From DATAXS01 sp036266715 (GTDB taxonomy: Bacteria; Patescibacteriota; Minisyncoccia; UBA6257; 2-01-FULL-56-20), in contig DATAXS010000020.1 in assembly GCA_036266715.1 (NCBI GenBank), forward strand, positions 1 through 21,780: 21,780 bases of DNA, given 5' to 3'. This document shows positions 7,298-14,576 of the stretch, piece by piece. Made by a program: the position numbers and the translations under genes. Every line of letters starts with the position of its first letter. The first letter of the stretch is position 1. The notes below the pieces were generated by a model. It did no database searches and was not told where the DNA came from. It saw nothing but the letters and a program-made list of their open reading frames with translations.

Positions 7298-7305
7298 GGA
7301 AATCG

Positions 7306-7695
7306 ATGGCAGAGCAACCGCTTATTTTGATAGTAGACGATGAAGCAAATTTTCGGGAGATCTTTAGCGCAAAATTAGGCGTCGAGGGCTTCCGCGTGGA
7401 AACCGCCGAGAATGGCCAGTTGGGCGTGGAAAAGGTGAAGAAAATTAAGCCCAGTCTTGTGCTCATGGATGTAAACATGCCGGTTATGGACGGACCTTCG
7501 GCCGTGCTCCAGCTTCGCGCCGACCCCGCCACCAAGGATACCAAGGTGGCATTTCTTACAAGCTTGGGCGATCCCCGCATGGAAATGCAGGAAATGAACC
7601 GCAAATTCTCGCAGGATTTCGGCGCGCAGGGATATCTCAAGAAAACGGATGACCTCGATATCTTGGTCGGCCAGATCAAGGGCTTCCTAAAATAA
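7306..7695 (+). CDS. Stand-alone response regulator receiver protein
   Basis: A 129-residue CheY-like receiver domain with no output domain. The acidic pocket is LILIVDDEANF, the phospho-acceptor is D55 in SLVLMDVNMPVMDG, the switch residue is in VAFLTSLGD, and the conserved Lys lies in GYLKKTDDL. Between the T/S and K motifs it carries an extended stretch (RMEMQEMNRKFSQDFGAQ), longer than in CheY. Phosphate would come from a histidine kinase, but none is in the window. It is one base away from the next receiver gene and divergent from prfA. The ATG at 7306 follows an AGGA-like weak SD. The target of the signal is unknown. Confidence 0.9.
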   Translation: MAEQPLILIVDDEANFREIFSAKLGVEGFRVETAENGQLGVEKVKKIKPSLVLMDVNMPVMDGPSAVLQLRADPATKDTKVAFLTSLGDPRMEMQEMNRKFSQDFGAQGYLKKTDDLDILVGQIKGFLK

Positions 7696-7696
7696 C

Positions 7697-8092
7697 ATGC
7701 GCGAAAAGCCTCTGATCCTCATAGTAGACGATGAGCCAGACCTCTTGGAAATAATGTCCGAAAATCTCCGGAATGCCGGGTTTGAGCCGGTAGTGGCGCA
7801 CAACGGAAAAGAGGCAATAGATGCCGCAAAAAAACTTTTGCCGGACCTTATCCTGATGGATATCCGCATGCCTGGCGAGACGGGGACCGACGCCGCACTT
7901 GCCATCAAGCAGGATCCTGTCACAAAAGATATAAAGATAGCGTTCTTGAGCAGTATGAAAGACCCGTGGCCCACCACTTCCGCGAATCGCGACAAGCTCA
8001 CCAAGGAGCTCGGGATGGAAGATTACATTGATAAAACACTTGACCTCCCAACGACCGTGAAGCGCGTGAAAGAGATACTCGCAAAGAAATAA
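7697..8092 (+). CDS. Stand-alone response regulator receiver protein (tandem partner)
   Basis: A 131-residue receiver domain, clearly a paralogue of the previous one: LILIVDDEPDLLEIMSENLR, phospho-acceptor D55 in LILMDIRMPGETG, the switch in IAFLSSMKD, and Lys in YIDKTLDL. It too has an extra segment after the switch (PWPTTSANRDKLTKELGM). The start ATG is one base after the previous stop, so the two are translationally coupled. There is no DNA-binding or enzymatic output domain, so it should act by protein-protein contact or as a phospho-relay. A strong hairpin at 8097-8132 follows. Confidence 0.9.
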   Translation: MREKPLILIVDDEPDLLEIMSENLRNAGFEPVVAHNGKEAIDAAKKLLPDLILMDIRMPGETGTDAALAIKQDPVTKDIKIAFLSSMKDPWPTTSANRDKLTKELGMEDYIDKTLDLPTTVKRVKEILAKK

Positions 8093-8132
8093 AAAAACTC
8101 CCCGCGGAATGCACGGTGCATTTGCGGGGAGT
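8090..8132. terminator. Strong hairpin terminator, receiver operon / 8747 gene
   Basis: Stem ACTCCCCGC (8097-8105) / GCGGGGAGT (8124-8132), with an inner AATGCAC/GTGCATT stem. On the minus strand it is followed by an uninterrupted T run (8090-8096), so it best serves the membrane protein gene. On the plus strand the tail is only AAAACTTT. Confidence 0.85.
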
Positions 8133-8138
8133 AAAACT

Positions 8139-8148
8139 TTGAGAGGGG
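8139..8148 (+). repeat. TTGAGAGGGG element, copy 1
   Basis: This 10-mer occurs here, inverted at 8766-8775, and again directly at 13182-13191. Here it lies between the stop codon and terminator of the minus-strand membrane protein gene, i.e. in its 3' untranslated region. Confidence 0.6.
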
Positions 8149-8171
8149 AGGGACTCAGGAAGTTTGCGGTG

Positions 8172-8747
8172 CTATCGCAAAAACCAGTGGATGTTGTGCA
8201 TGAGAAATGCAGGCGGCTTCAACCGTGAAAAACCTTCGTTGTACATCGTGAGCCTGACAAGGTTGATCCCCAAAATCCAGATACAGGCAGTGACCTTTGG
8301 GAGTTTTGTGTAGCGGGCAATGGCAACTCCCGCGAGAAAGCCGCCGATAGGAGAAAAGAGCCCAAGCGATATGATAAAGAAGTAGGGGACCCTTTTTATC
8401 CATGGTTCAAGTCGGGGATGGCGCATCATGGATTCAGAGACGCCGTGGGTGTTGTTTGCATAGTTCCCGCGCAACAGGCCGTAGCATTCAAAGGATGCGG
8501 CAACCGTACCAAAAGCTACTGCGAGGATTTGGGCAAGCGGCGGCGATATGCCGACGGCTATCCAGTACCACGCGGCATTCTCGGCCCAACCACCATGCCA
8601 AATCACCCCAATGAGAACGATGCCAAGGTCTTTCGACCATCCTGGAATAAGCACGGTTCCCCAAACGACCACCACAAACACAAACGGATAATGCCACCAC
8701 CTTCGTTTCCACTTCCACCACTCGTTCCACTTCAAAATTGTTTCCAT
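8172..8747 (-). CDS. Polytopic membrane protein of unknown function
   Basis: A 191-residue protein with about five hydrophobic segments. The cytosolic N-terminus is extremely Trp-rich and basic (KWNEWWKWKRRWWHY), followed by FVFVVVVWGTVLIPGW, a segment around LGIVLIGVIW, then YWIAVGISPPLAQILAVAFG, and PYFFIISLGLFSPIGGFLAG with ACIWILGINLVRL. The glycine-rich loop (SPIGGFLAGVAIARYTKLP) faintly recalls small multidrug export (Sm_multidrug_ex) proteins, but this is not firm. On the minus strand the ATG is preceded by AAAGGGGGC, a good SD. The opposite-strand frames over the same bases have no such signals. It sits between the receiver operon and the 8922 gene, with its own terminator. Confidence 0.8.
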   Translation of the reverse strand: METILKWNEWWKWKRRWWHYPFVFVVVVWGTVLIPGWSKDLGIVLIGVIWHGGWAENAAWYWIAVGISPPLAQILAVAFGTVAASFECYGLLRGNYANNTHGVSESMMRHPRLEPWIKRVPYFFIISLGLFSPIGGFLAGVAIARYTKLPKVTACIWILGINLVRLTMYNEGFSRLKPPAFLMHNIHWFLR

Positions 8748-8765
8748 GCAGCCCCCTTTTTTCCA

Positions 8766-8775
8766 CCCCTCTCAA
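8766..8775 (-). repeat. TTGAGAGGGG element, copy 2 (inverted)
   Basis: CCCCTCTCAA on the plus strand. On the minus strand it sits 18 bases upstream of the ATG of the 8747 gene. With copy 1 it flanks that gene as an inverted repeat, so the 5' and 3' untranslated regions of its mRNA are complementary over 10 bases. Confidence 0.6.
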
Positions 8776-8841
8776 GCGAAAATATTGTGAAGTACCATTT
8801 TCACTTATACTCCATGAAGTTTAAATGAGCAACCCCGCGTG

Positions 8842-8870
8842 TGGACAAAATGATTTAATCTAGGTAAATT
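8842..8870 (+). promoter_or_regulatory. Probable promoter of the 8922 gene
   Basis: TGGACA (8842-8847), 17-bp spacer, TAAATT (8865-8870). This gives a leader of about 45 bases with SD GGAGGG (8912-8917). The rest of the 8748-8921 gap shows no other gene. Confidence 0.45.
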
Positions 8871-8921
8871 ACAGGCAGTAAACTTGCAATATTAAATCAC
8901 ACCATTTGACCGGAGGGACAT

Positions 8922-9821
8922 GTGCCGCAAAGAGAATTTTGGCTTACCAGAAAATTTCGCTGGAACCCGTCCACGATAGCCGTTGCATCCGTCGTGGCCG
9001 TGCTCGGCGCGCTGTTCTTGTATTACTTTCTCACCCATTTTCCCAACAACAAAAGAGGGCATCCTCTTGTGGTAACGCAACCGTCTTCAGCGATCTCTTC
9101 CCGGCCGGCCGTCACGCCTAAACCAGTGGCGGCAAAACCAAAAGAGAGCGAACTTTCTCTGGCGGTAGTACCAGGAGGAATCTGCAAGGATGACGATATC
9201 GTAAAAAGCCGCGCCGAACTCAAGAAGGAGAAGAACGACCCGCTCGTCGGATATCTGTTTAAGGACCTCGATCCGGACAAATTCCATATGGAGGTTCTCG
9301 GTAACCCCGAGTCGTTTTTCACAACCTTTTGGAGGAAGGGGAAGGTTTATTGGACGGGCAAGCCCGTAAAATTCAAAGGGCACATGCGGGTATTGACTGA
9401 CGGTACGCACATGTTTCGGTGTGCGTGCGGCAACCAACTTTCGGCGGTTCTGCCGCCCAGGGCAGCAGTGCTCCCGCCCTCAGAAGAACAACCAGGTCCC
9501 GGAGGATTGGGAGGCACCTCGTATGTTTCCACGCCCGTTCCTGCGGGATCGGCACCCCTCCCAACCCCCACAACTCCCGTCGTAACGGCCGCGTGCACGA
9601 CGTGTTGTTATACTTGCGGCGGGGCAGGGGGAGGTATTCCGCCCGTCTACTGGCCAATTGTCGGGGGAGGTGTTCCGCCCGTCGGTCCGCCGCTTCCACC
9701 ACCACCAGTTGGGACTCCCGAACCTAGTTCGTCAGTTCAATTCCTGATCGGCCTCGCTTTTTTACTCGCATTCTTTCTCGCTCAGAAGCTTTTCTTAAGA
9801 GAGAAAAAGATCGCGTCGTAA
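8922..9821 (+). CDS. Membrane-anchored Cys/Pro-rich surface protein with PEP-like C-tail
   Basis: A 299-residue unknown protein starting at GTG, chosen because GGAGGG lies four bases before it. Order: basic N-terminus; transmembrane anchor about 18-38; Pro/Ala/Lys linker 47-75; a folded segment about 85-175 with C88, WRKGKVYWTGKPVKFKGHMR and FRCACGNQL (C167, C169); a Pro/Gly-rich region 177-265 with a Cys cluster CTTCCYTC (225-232); then TPEPSSS (266-271), a hydrophobic helix 272-291 and a basic end REKKIAS. The tail has the PEP + helix + basic layout of sorting signals such as PEP-CTERM, but no exosortase is seen and the basic patch is weak. It has a promoter and a bidirectional terminator of its own. 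Function unknown. Confidence 0.85.
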   Translation: MPQREFWLTRKFRWNPSTIAVASVVAVLGALFLYYFLTHFPNNKRGHPLVVTQPSSAISSRPAVTPKPVAAKPKESELSLAVVPGGICKDDDIVKSRAELKKEKNDPLVGYLFKDLDPDKFHMEVLGNPESFFTTFWRKGKVYWTGKPVKFKGHMRVLTDGTHMFRCACGNQLSAVLPPRAAVLPPSEEQPGPGGLGGTSYVSTPVPAGSAPLPTPTTPVVTAACTTCCYTCGGAGGGIPPVYWPIVGGGVPPVGPPLPPPPVGTPEPSSSVQFLIGLAFLLAFFLAQKLFLREKKIAS

Positions 9822-9860
9822 ACGAGCGCAACTTCAACAACCGGTTTCACGACCAAAACA

Positions 9861-9894
9861 AAAAAGCGCCACCTGCATTTAGGTGGCGCTTTTT
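9861..9894. terminator. Bidirectional terminator
   Basis: Perfect 14-bp stem AAAAAGCGCCACCT (9861-9874) / AGGTGGCGCTTTTT (9881-9894), loop GCATTT. A/T ends on both sides serve the converging 8922 gene and rpmE. Confidence 0.95.
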
Positions 9895-9896
9895 CT

Positions 9897-10145
9897 TTAC
9901 TGCTGCTTTTTTATCCTTACCTTTTTCGGTTTCTGCTCCGCAGTCGCTGCCGCGCGCCGCGTTTTGAACTTTTCCACGCGCCCGGCCGTGTCTATCAATT
10001 TTTCTTCGCCGGTGTAGAACGGGTGGCACTGGGAGCAAATTTCCACGTGTATTTCTTTCTGGGTTGCTCCCACCGTGAACGAATTGCCGCATGCGCAGAC
10101 CACTTTCGCCTGGGGGAAGTAGGTTGGATGAATATCATTCTTCAT
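9897..10145 (-). CDS. rpmE: 50S ribosomal protein L31
   Basis: An 82-residue bL31, part of the central protuberance of the large subunit. MKNDIHPTYFPQAKVVCACG is the family N-terminus. The zinc-type cysteines are present as VCACG and EICSQCHPFYTG (CxC plus CxxC), so it is the zinc-containing form. The tail is a Lys/Arg-rich extension (RAAATAEQKPKKVRIKKQQ) beyond the usual GRVEKF end. A TATAAT box lies 9 bases before the ATG on the minus strand and there is no SD. It converges on the 8922 gene. Confidence 0.95.
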   Translation of the reverse strand: MKNDIHPTYFPQAKVVCACGNSFTVGATQKEIHVEICSQCHPFYTGEEKLIDTAGRVEKFKTRRAAATAEQKPKKVRIKKQQ

Positions 10146-10154
10146 AGCTAGGTC

Positions 10155-10160
10155 ATTATA
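10155..10160 (-). promoter_or_regulatory. -10 box of rpmE
   Basis: TATAAT on the minus strand, 9 bases before the ATG at 10145, with no SD between them. This implies a leader of about 0-3 bases. Confidence 0.65.
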
Positions 10161-10227
10161 TGCGAAACTTTTTCATTGGTCAATACGTAGTAATAATTGG
10201 TACCTTATTTTCTTTGGGGGTCGCAAA

Positions 10228-10419
10228 ATGGCTCGATGTGCCGAATGTGTCCGTTGGGGCTTCAAAAATCCTGCAAAACTTCAAAAATTTAATCACGCAC
10301 TACGGAGAGGAATCTGTTATTTTCATGGCGAAGTTACCGCCTCAACCATCACGTTACGGTTAAGCGTGCTTTTCCGTCGCATTACGGGACGTTGGTCTCT
10401 GGCCATATGCCTGTTCTAA
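10228..10419 (+). CDS. Possible small zinc-binding protein, 63 residues
   Basis: A short frame starting MARCAECVRWGF with a later RRGICYFHGE, giving CxxC (residues 4-7) and CxxH (about 30-33) with an aromatic after the first pair, a spacing seen in many small zinc-binding proteins. GGGGG at 10216-10220 lies seven bases before the ATG, and a strong terminator at 10436-10466 follows, so something here is transcribed to the right. The C-terminal half is less convincing. An overlapping frame at 10160-10363 is the alternative. The locus could instead encode a non-coding RNA. No family is recognised. Confidence 0.4.
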   Translation: MARCAECVRWGFKNPAKLQKFNHALRRGICYFHGEVTASTITLRLSVLFRRITGRWSLAICLF

Positions 10420-10435
10420 TCGACCCCATAACCAC

Positions 10436-10466
10436 GGCCCTGCCTTTTCGCAGGGCCTTCTTTTTT
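10436..10466 (+). terminator. Rho-independent terminator upstream of 16S
   Basis: Stem GGCCCTGC (10436-10443) / GCAGGGCC (10450-10457), loop CTTTTC, followed by TTCTTTTTT. It implies a rightward transcript ending here, just before the rRNA promoter. Confidence 0.93.
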
Positions 10467-10487
10467 ATAACCCCAATAAAGAGATGC

Positions 10488-10515
10488 TTGACACCAACCG
10501 CCGATTTGGTACAAT
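10488..10515 (+). promoter_or_regulatory. 16S rRNA promoter
   Basis: TTGACA (10488-10493), 16-bp spacer, TACAAT (10510-10515). It is near-consensus and the only good promoter before the rRNA. The start would be near 10522, leaving a leader of about 175 bases. Confidence 0.85.
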
Positions 10516-10696
10516 TGAACCCGTGATGCAAACGACTGCAGCTTCACAAGTTAATAGCAGTTAGAGAGTTTTTTAGTTGTCCCAATTTATTCTTTTTTGG
10601 CGACGTTTTCTTTCGGGCCCTAGGCCCGATTAAAAATGTCGCAACAAATTCATTCGAACCCCTCTATAGAGGGTTTGAATGTTAAAGTTCAAATTC
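10516..10696 (+). other. 16S rRNA leader with two strong hairpins
   Basis: No gene. Hairpin A (10600-10642): GCGACGTTTT pairs with AAAATGTCGC, topped by TCGGGCC/GGCCCGA with a CTA loop. Hairpin B (10651-10681): CATTCGAACCC pairs with GGGTTTGAATG, loop region CTCTATAGAG. These are probably processing or folding elements for pre-16S. Hairpin A shares CCTAGGCCCGAT with the 16S itself near 10940. Confidence 0.7.
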
Positions 10697-12309
<1,613 letters not shown>

Positions 12310-12311
<2 letters not shown>

Positions 12312-12358
12312 ATAGTCGAACTATAGCGTCGGACGGAGTTTCGCAAGAAATATCCGTC
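12310..12358 (+). other. 16S trailer hairpins
   Basis: Hairpin 1: CTATAG (12310-12315), loop TCGAA, CTATAG (12321-12326). Hairpin 2: GACGGA (12332-12337) and TTTC pair with GAAA and TCCGTC (to 12358) around a GCAA tetraloop. There is no T tract afterwards, so these look like processing signals more than a terminator. Confidence 0.6.
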
Positions 12359-12397
12359 GAATAGATTTGGGCAACTAAAAAGCTCTTTGAAGTGTTG

Positions 12398-12403
12398 TAT
12401 AAT
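12398..12403 (+). promoter_or_regulatory. -10 box of the third receiver gene
   Basis: Consensus TATAAT ending six bases before the ATG at 12410, no SD. The mRNA would start at or next to the start codon. No clear -35 was found; read-through from the rRNA is also possible because no terminator separates them. Confidence 0.6.
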
Positions 12404-12409
12404 AAAGAT

Positions 12410-12793
12410 ATGGCAGATAACACCTCCCTAAAGAAGGTAATGGTCGTTGAGGACGACCGGTTTTTGTCGTCTCTCATCAAGGCCCGTCTCGAAAAAGAGG
12501 GATTTGCCGTACTCCAGGCCTTTGATGGCGAGGAAGCCATCCAGGCGCTCAAGACGGAGCGGCCAAACCTCATCATCTTGGACCTTATTATGCCCAAGGT
12601 AACGGGGTTTGAGGTGTTGCAGACGATCTCCATTACGCCGGGGTTTGAACACATTCCCGTCGTCATCCTGAGCAACCTCGCGCAGGATTCGGACATTGAG
12701 AAGGCGCGCGAGCTCGGCGCCAAGGAGTATTTTGTGAAGGTAAAGATCTCCATAGACGACCTTATTGGCAAAATAAAAGCATTGGTGGTATAA
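12410..12793 (+). CDS. Stand-alone response regulator receiver protein
   Basis: A 127-residue CheY-like receiver: KVMVVEDDRFLSSLIKARLE, phospho-acceptor D58 in LIILDLIMPKVTGFE, switch in VVILSNLAQ, Lys in YFVKVKISIDDL. It matches the compact PilH/CheY-like receiver length and lacks the extra segment of the 7306/7697 pair. There is no output domain and no kinase in the window. ATG 12410 gives the usual short lead before the first strand and follows a TATAAT box; an upstream start at 12392 would put the promoter inside the gene. It lies directly behind 16S rRNA and ahead of rplS, whose promoter overlaps its last codons. Confidence 0.92.
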   Translation: MADNTSLKKVMVVEDDRFLSSLIKARLEKEGFAVLQAFDGEEAIQALKTERPNLIILDLIMPKVTGFEVLQTISITPGFEHIPVVILSNLAQDSDIEKARELGAKEYFVKVKISIDDLIGKIKALVV

Positions 12794-12794
12794 T
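12765..12794 (+). promoter_or_regulatory. Promoter of rplS inside the receiver gene 3' end
   Basis: TTGGCA (12765-12770), 18-bp spacer, TATAAT (12789-12794). The -10 overlaps the receiver gene's TAA stop. The ATG at 12805 is 10 bases later with no SD. Confidence 0.7.
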
Positions 12795-12804
12795 ACGTTT
12801 CGTT

Positions 12805-13107
12805 ATGGTCTCCCCAGAAATTATGAACAGAGTGCGCCCCGGCGCCAAGATCCGGGTGTTTGAAGGCAAGACCCCTTTTGAAGGGCTCGTTTTGGCGCGC
12901 AAACACGGTTCGGAAGCGGGAGCCACCTTCACCGTCCGCGCCATCCTGGCGGGCGTAGGCGTGGAAAAAGTCTATCCCGTCCACTCGCCGTCCATCCAAA
13001 AGATAGAAATTGTTTTCAGTCCCAAGAAAGTGCACCGTGCCAAGCTCTATTTTGTCCGTGGCATCTCCGGCGCACGCGTGCGGGCTAAGTTGGACGTGTC
13101 ACTTTAG
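12805..13107 (+). CDS. rplS: 50S ribosomal protein L19
   Basis: A 100-residue bL19 located at the subunit interface. The family signature is nearly complete: RPGAKIRVFEGKTPFEGLVL, then ATFTVRAILAGVGVEKVYPV, HSPSIQKIEIV and VHRAKLYFVRG. It is slightly shorter than E. coli L19 (115) because the N-terminal helix is reduced to about ten residues. It is not beside rpsP, rimM or trmD, its usual partners, which reflects gene shuffling. The start is at ATG 12805, behind TATAAT with a very short leader. A terminator hairpin follows at 13146. Confidence 0.96.
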   Translation: MVSPEIMNRVRPGAKIRVFEGKTPFEGLVLARKHGSEAGATFTVRAILAGVGVEKVYPVHSPSIQKIEIVFSPKKVHRAKLYFVRGISGARVRAKLDVSL

Positions 13108-13135
13108 GCACGCCGTCATAGATTCGCTTTATTTC

Positions 13136-13179
13136 GATAAAAAATAAGACCCGAGGGAAAACAAGTTCCTCGGGTCTTT
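13136..13179. terminator. Bidirectional terminator
   Basis: Stem AAGACCCGAGG (13146-13156) / CCTCGGGTCTT (13168-13178). The plus-strand tail is only TTTG. The minus-strand tail is TTATTTTTTATCG, so it mainly ends the converging membrane protein gene and secondarily rplS. Confidence 0.85.
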
Positions 13180-13181
13180 GC

Positions 13182-13191
13182 TTGAGAGGGG
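13182..13191 (+). repeat. TTGAGAGGGG element, copy 3
   Basis: Third copy of the 10-mer, again between the stop codon and the terminator of a minus-strand membrane protein gene. It shares GCTTGAGAGGGG (12 bases) with the copy at 8766. Confidence 0.6.
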
Positions 13192-13202
13192 ACTACATGT
13201 CG

Positions 13203-13718
13203 TCAAATGCGCACGCGCACGGGTACCGCACCGCAAGCAATTGCGCGCCGGCGGTCGAATGTCGCACGCCCATCGTCGATCGTGGCCTGCACCTGCGCCC
13301 GTTGATCGCTGAGTGGCGCACGTTCTTCGCGCGGCAAGAAGCGTTCCGTGCGATTTCCGCGCTCGAGCCGCCGCATAATGCTGCCATCCAGCGCCTGCAA
13401 CTTCTTTTCGAGGTTGCGGACATGAGCTCTGTCCTTTGCCAGATCCCCGTTGATTGTGGAAGCATCCATAGCTCGCTCAATAGGGTCAGACGACAGTTCC
13501 ACGTCGAACTCGGCCGCGCACGCTCGTTCTGCATCACGCCGGCACTTGTAGAGAACGGAGCCGCCGATCATTGCAAGCGCGATTACGGCGATCACCGCCA
13601 TCGCGCATTGCTGTCCGGTGATGCGGTTGGCCCCCATGAGCCCAAATGCGATGAGTGCAAAGCAGCCTGCAACCGCGAGCCCGATCTTAAGGGCCAATCT
13701 GCTCGTTAAGATGCGCAT
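13203..13718 (-). CDS. Two-helix membrane protein with charged C-terminal domain
   Basis: A 171-residue unknown protein. The N-terminus is MRILTSRLALKIGLAVAGCF, a first hydrophobic helix at about 8-30 and a second at 36-58 (AMAVIAVIALAMIGGSVLY), then a long charged, probably helical region with heptad-like pattern (HVRNLEKKLQALDGSIMRRL). An antisense frame of similar length exists at 13182-13709 and has a possible SD, but the minus strand is preferred: it has the best promoter in the window (TTGACA, 18 bp, TATAAT at 13812-13783), an AAGGGGTG SD before the ATG, two clear membrane helices and a minus-oriented terminator. The leader contains a TTCCGC/GCGGAA hairpin (13732-13748). No family is recognised. 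Confidence 0.78.
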   Translation of the reverse strand: MRILTSRLALKIGLAVAGCFALIAFGLMGANRITGQQCAMAVIAVIALAMIGGSVLYKCRRDAERACAAEFDVELSSDPIERAMDASTINGDLAKDRAHVRNLEKKLQALDGSIMRRLERGNRTERFLPREERAPLSDQRAQVQATIDDGRATFDRRRAIACGAVPVRVRI

Positions 13719-13782
13719 AACACACCCCTTCTTCCGCGTTTTGCGGAAACTTCTTGAATTTTATACCCACCCACTAGGATAG

Positions 13783-13812
13783 ATTATATATCATATATGG
13801 GTGTTTTGTCAA
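13783..13812 (-). promoter_or_regulatory. Consensus promoter of the 13718 gene
   Basis: On the minus strand, TTGACA (13812-13807), 18-bp spacer, TATAAT (13788-13783). The predicted start is near 13776, giving a leader of about 57 bases that includes the hairpin at 13732-13748 and the SD. Confidence 0.85.
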
Positions 13813-13858
13813 TAGCGTGCACGATTTGGGCTTGAAATCAGTGCTTTTTGGGATATAC

Positions 13859-13864
13859 TATAAT
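13859..13864 (+). promoter_or_regulatory. -10 box of tRNA-Leu
   Basis: TATAAT 12 bases before the mature tRNA 5' end. A TTGAAA at 13832-13837 is too far (21 bp) to be a convincing -35. Confidence 0.6.
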
Positions 13865-13876
13865 CTGTTTTAGAAC

Positions 13877-13960
13877 GCGCGGGTGGCGAAACCGGCAGAC
13901 GCACTACCTTGAGGTGGTAGCGCCCGTAAGGGTGTGGAGGTTCGAATCCTCTCCCGCGCA
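13877..13960 (+). tRNA. tRNA-Leu (GAG)
   Basis: An 84-base type II tRNA. The acceptor stem GCGCGGG pairs with CCCGCGC (13953-13959), and the discriminator is A13960. The anticodon stem CTACC/GGTAG (13904-13908, 13916-13920) carries loop TTGAGGT with anticodon GAG at 13911-13913, decoding CUC/CUU. A long variable arm (CGCCCGTAAGGGTG) and the T arm GGAGG-TTCGAAT-CCTCT confirm a Leu-type tRNA. The 3' CCA is not encoded (CAA follows), so a CCA-adding enzyme is needed. Confidence 0.95.
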
Positions 13961-13965
13961 CAATT

Positions 13966-13996
13966 TTGCAAGTTTGATGTTTTAATTTAATATAAA
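13966..13996 (+). promoter_or_regulatory. Tentative promoter of the 14034 gene
   Basis: TTGCAA (13966-13971), 19-bp spacer, TATAAA (13991-13996). Leader of about 30 bases. Read-through from the tRNA-Leu promoter is an alternative, as no terminator separates them. Confidence 0.4.
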
Positions 13997-14024
13997 GACA
14001 GCAACCCACCATCCACAATTATCC

Positions 14025-14031
14025 GGAGGGG
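14025..14031 (+). promoter_or_regulatory. Strong Shine-Dalgarno of the 14034 gene
   Basis: GGAGGGG, two bases before the ATG (GGAGG core four bases before). It fixes the start. It is complementary to a normal anti-SD that this window's 16S does not have. Confidence 0.8.
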
Positions 14032-14033
14032 AT

Positions 14034-14480
14034 ATGAAACTTCCTGAGCTGGAAATACCTCCCTTCCGCATTAATAAAGCGGCGAGGAGAAAGATCTGGA
14101 AGGTCGCACGCGACGAGGGCATCAATGAACCGATATTGAAGTTCTGCCTGGACAAGGACGGTTCGTTCGCCTCTCACCCCGATAAGCCGCTGCGCCTGTG
14201 TCGTACCATGGAGGAGATAGGCGGGTACGATGCTGCTTTTTTCCTCAGGGACCACAATGTCCCTTTCATTATCGCCGTGGAAGGAGACATCAGAACCCTT
14301 ATGGGCAAGAAGCTCTCGTTCGTTGAAGAGAGTAATGGCCAAAAGGCAGGTTTTAAACTCGTTGACACTTGGCGATGGCGCTCTGTCGAGGCCATCGGCG
14401 AGGAATGGAGATTAAGCGATAAGCTAATCGAGACGGAAGCAGTTTTTGCCACGGTCATATCCGGTAAATACAAGAATTGA
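14034..14480 (+). CDS. Soluble hypothetical protein, 148 residues
   Basis: Not recognised. A mixed alpha/beta soluble protein: basic start (FRINKAARRKIWKVARDEGI), middle LRLCRTMEEIGGYDAAFFLR and DHNVPFIIAVEGDIRTLMGK, and the end TWRWRSVEAIGEEW...FATVISGKYKN. There are two cysteines but no motif, signal peptide or membrane helix. The start is set by the SD GGAGGGG. Codon use differs from its core neighbours (AGG/AGA arginines, e.g. near 14085 and 14225), which would fit acquired DNA. It is a monocistronic unit between tRNA-Leu and recO with a terminator at 14485. Confidence 0.8.
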   Translation: MKLPELEIPPFRINKAARRKIWKVARDEGINEPILKFCLDKDGSFASHPDKPLRLCRTMEEIGGYDAAFFLRDHNVPFIIAVEGDIRTLMGKKLSFVEESNGQKAGFKLVDTWRWRSVEAIGEEWRLSDKLIETEAVFATVISGKYKN

Positions 14481-14484
14481 ACTA

Positions 14485-14521
14485 GGCGCGGTTCCGATGA
14501 TTTCTCGGACCGCGCCTTCTC
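14485..14521 (+). terminator. Rho-independent terminator
   Basis: Stem GGCGCGGT.CCGA / TCGG.ACCGCGCC (14485-14516) with one internal mismatch, then TTCTCTTT. It ends the 14034 transcript. Confidence 0.9.
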
Positions 14522-14564
14522 TTTATGCTATATACCCCCTATGGTTCTCCGGTTAAAAAAATTT

Positions 14565-14570
14565 TATGAT
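14565..14570 (+). promoter_or_regulatory. -10 box of recO
   Basis: TATGAT ending six bases before the ATG at 14577; no SD. A second box, TATATA, lies at 14529-14534. Confidence 0.5.
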
Positions 14571-14576
14571 TTAAGC

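Noticed and set aside
8418..8828. Plus-strand frame opposite the 8747 membrane protein
   Set aside because: No SD or promoter, low-complexity His/Pro-rich product; the minus frame has SD, membrane helices and terminator.
10160..10363. 67-codon frame MRNFFIGQYVV
   Set aside because: Its start lies in the rpmE -10 box, it has no SD, and the overlapping 10228 frame has better signals.
13182..13709. Plus-strand 175-codon frame
   Set aside because: Starts at TTG, composition unlike a folded protein, and lies antisense to a gene with a consensus promoter and two membrane helices. Kept only as a low-interest observation.
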